NCBI GenBank assembly: GCA_030605675.1
Contig: JAUWHV010000158.1
Span: 1 to 6,838, forward strand
Source: Deltaproteobacteria bacterium
GTDB taxonomy: Bacteria; Desulfobacterota; Dissulfuribacteria; Dissulfuribacterales; UBA3076
Length of the DNA: 6,838 nucleotides
Direction of reading: 5' to 3'
Each line of letters starts with the position of its first letter. Positions within the stretch are counted from its first letter, which is position 1. The notes under the pieces were generated by a model. That model was given only the letters and a program-made list of their open reading frames with translations, was not told the DNA's origin and did no database searches. Shown here piece after piece: positions 6,252-6,838 of the stretch. Made by a program: the position numbers and the translations under genes.

Positions 6252-6592
6252 TGTTGGCAAAATATCCCGAAATCATTGACAAACTGATAAAAAGAGCAAA
6301 GTCCGGCGAATTAAGGCACTTTAATTTGTCCTCTTTCATGTCAGACAAGTCCCTGGAAAAGGTATTTGCGGAAATTGACAGGGCCATGAAATTCTTCTCG
6401 GTCTACATTTTTATGGAACGGCTTGAGGATGATCTTTGGGAAGACGACCGTTACACTGAGAAAGAGGAAGTCCATTTCACCTATAACAGCCAAAATCGCT
6501 TTATCTTTCATCGAGAAGAAGAAAGCCTGTGGCTTAACTTTTTTGATTTGGTTGGTAATTTCCAGATTGACAAGAGTTTTCGCCGTTGCTAA
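6251..6592 (+). CDS. Hypothetical protein, probably with an altered C-terminus
   Basis: A 113-residue soluble, charged protein that I do not recognise. An N-terminal basic helix (residues 5-20, YPEIIDKLIKRAKSGE) is followed by a predicted helix around 32-50, then an acidic patch (ERLEDDLWEDDRYTEKEE, 56-73) and an alternating hydrophobic/aromatic stretch (VHFTYNSQNRFIFHREEESLWLNFFDL). No signal peptide, membrane segment or cysteine motif is visible. There is no ribosome-binding site of its own; translation is likely coupled to the preceding micro-ORF through TAATG. The final residues (SFRRC) are encoded by the antisense of a truncated AlbA_2 gene, so the native end was probably lost at about codon 108. 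It follows rfbC on the same strand and might be co-transcribed, but nothing ties it to sugar metabolism. Confidence 0.5.
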   Translation: MLAKYPEIIDKLIKRAKSGELRHFNLSSFMSDKSLEKVFAEIDRAMKFFSVYIFMERLEDDLWEDDRYTEKEEVHFTYNSQNRFIFHREEESLWLNFFDLVGNFQIDKSFRRC

Positions 6593-6620
6593 CCAGCTCT
6601 AACAGCTCAGTTTTTGTCAT
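6573..6620 (-). pseudogene. Truncated start of an AlbA_2 (Schlafen-type) ATP-binding-domain gene
   Basis: On the minus strand an ATG at 6618-6620 with GAGG about nine bases upstream opens MTKTELLELVSNGENS, which I recognise as the N-terminus of AlbA_2-domain proteins, where the next residues are normally of the type GVEFKRDD. Here the frame instead continues CQSGNYQPNQKS and stops at 6534-6536, so family similarity ends at about 6573. The intact relatives are putative ATP-binding regulators several hundred residues long; only 16 codons remain. The stop codon of the gene before it lies 11 bases upstream, as in an operon. The identification rests on a short match recalled from memory. Confidence 0.55.
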
Positions 6621-6631
6621 CCCATCACCTC

Positions 6632-6838
6632 TTAGAAACCGTACTTTAGCCAGCGCATCTCAAAAGCGTCCTTTCCCCCTTCCAGGACCTCTTCCACAAG
6701 CTCCCGAACAAGGCGAGTGTTGATTAGACCCCATATGCTCTCGAAAAAGCTCTAAGGCGAAAGGCTTGACATCTTTACGCCCGACGGCATAAGTAAGAAG
6801 CAATTCCATCGATCTTCCATCATTGACTTCCAGTTTCT
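6632..6838 (-). pseudogene. Frameshifted 3' end of an unidentified gene, cut by the window edge
   Basis: Read on the minus strand from the window end, one frame gives protein-like sequence (MELLLTYAVGRKDVKPFALE, then LFREHMG) down to about 6729. The next frame then continues in the same style from 6727 (LINTRLVRELVEEVLEGG, then KDAFEMRWLKYGF) to a TAA at 6632-6634. The switch falls beside a run of four C bases (6729-6732; G on the coding strand) and equals one extra base. Neither frame alone is open across the whole stretch. I cannot name the family. Its stop is followed by GAGG and the start of the AlbA_2 remnant, suggesting that the two were once an operon. Its 5' part lies outside the window. 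Confidence 0.5.

Overview
The window looks like a piece of a Gram-negative genome, most likely from a Desulfobacterota-type (former deltaproteobacterial) anaerobe. The hints are a muropeptide permease (needed only where peptidoglycan is recycled through a periplasm), a DUF134/UPF0251 regulator of the kind common in anaerobes, and intergenic spaces filled with short heptad-type repeats that I recall as typical of that group. The taxon is an inference; no rRNA or tRNA gene is present to fix it.

Layout. 13-306 (+) is a DUF134 helix-turn-helix protein. It converges on an AmpG-type muropeptide permease on the minus strand (561-1811), and between the two lies a perfect 30-bp inverted repeat built of 7-nt units (343-372 / 501-530). 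The spacer upstream of ampG (1812-2120) is occupied by a roughly 170-bp palindromic, MITE-like element with its own 7-nt repeat core. A divergent gene then encodes a 10-TM-type putative heavy-metal/manganese/arsenic exporter (2121-3152). The next spacer (3153-3327) holds a broken direct repeat that seems to have been split by a small hairpin element.

3328-6159 (+) is a compact nucleotide-sugar operon: UDP-glucose 6-dehydrogenase, glucose-1-phosphate thymidylyltransferase (rfbA/rmlA) and dTDP-4-dehydrorhamnose 3,5-epimerase (rfbC/rmlC), with a 20-bp gap and then a 29-bp gene overlap. It would supply UDP-glucuronate and part of the dTDP-L-rhamnose route for surface polysaccharide. rmlB and rmlD, needed to complete dTDP-rhamnose, are not in the window.

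After rfbC the DNA changes character. A 21-residue ORF that reads like a single HEAT-repeat unit overlaps (TAATG) a 113-residue protein I cannot place. That protein runs into a minus-strand segment that looks like wreckage: the first 16 codons of an AlbA_2 (Schlafen-type) ATP-binding-domain gene cut off at about position 6573, preceded by the frameshifted 3' end of another gene running off the window. I see a recombination scar here rather than a clear new system. This right-hand end and the three repeat-laden spacers are the parts worth a second look.
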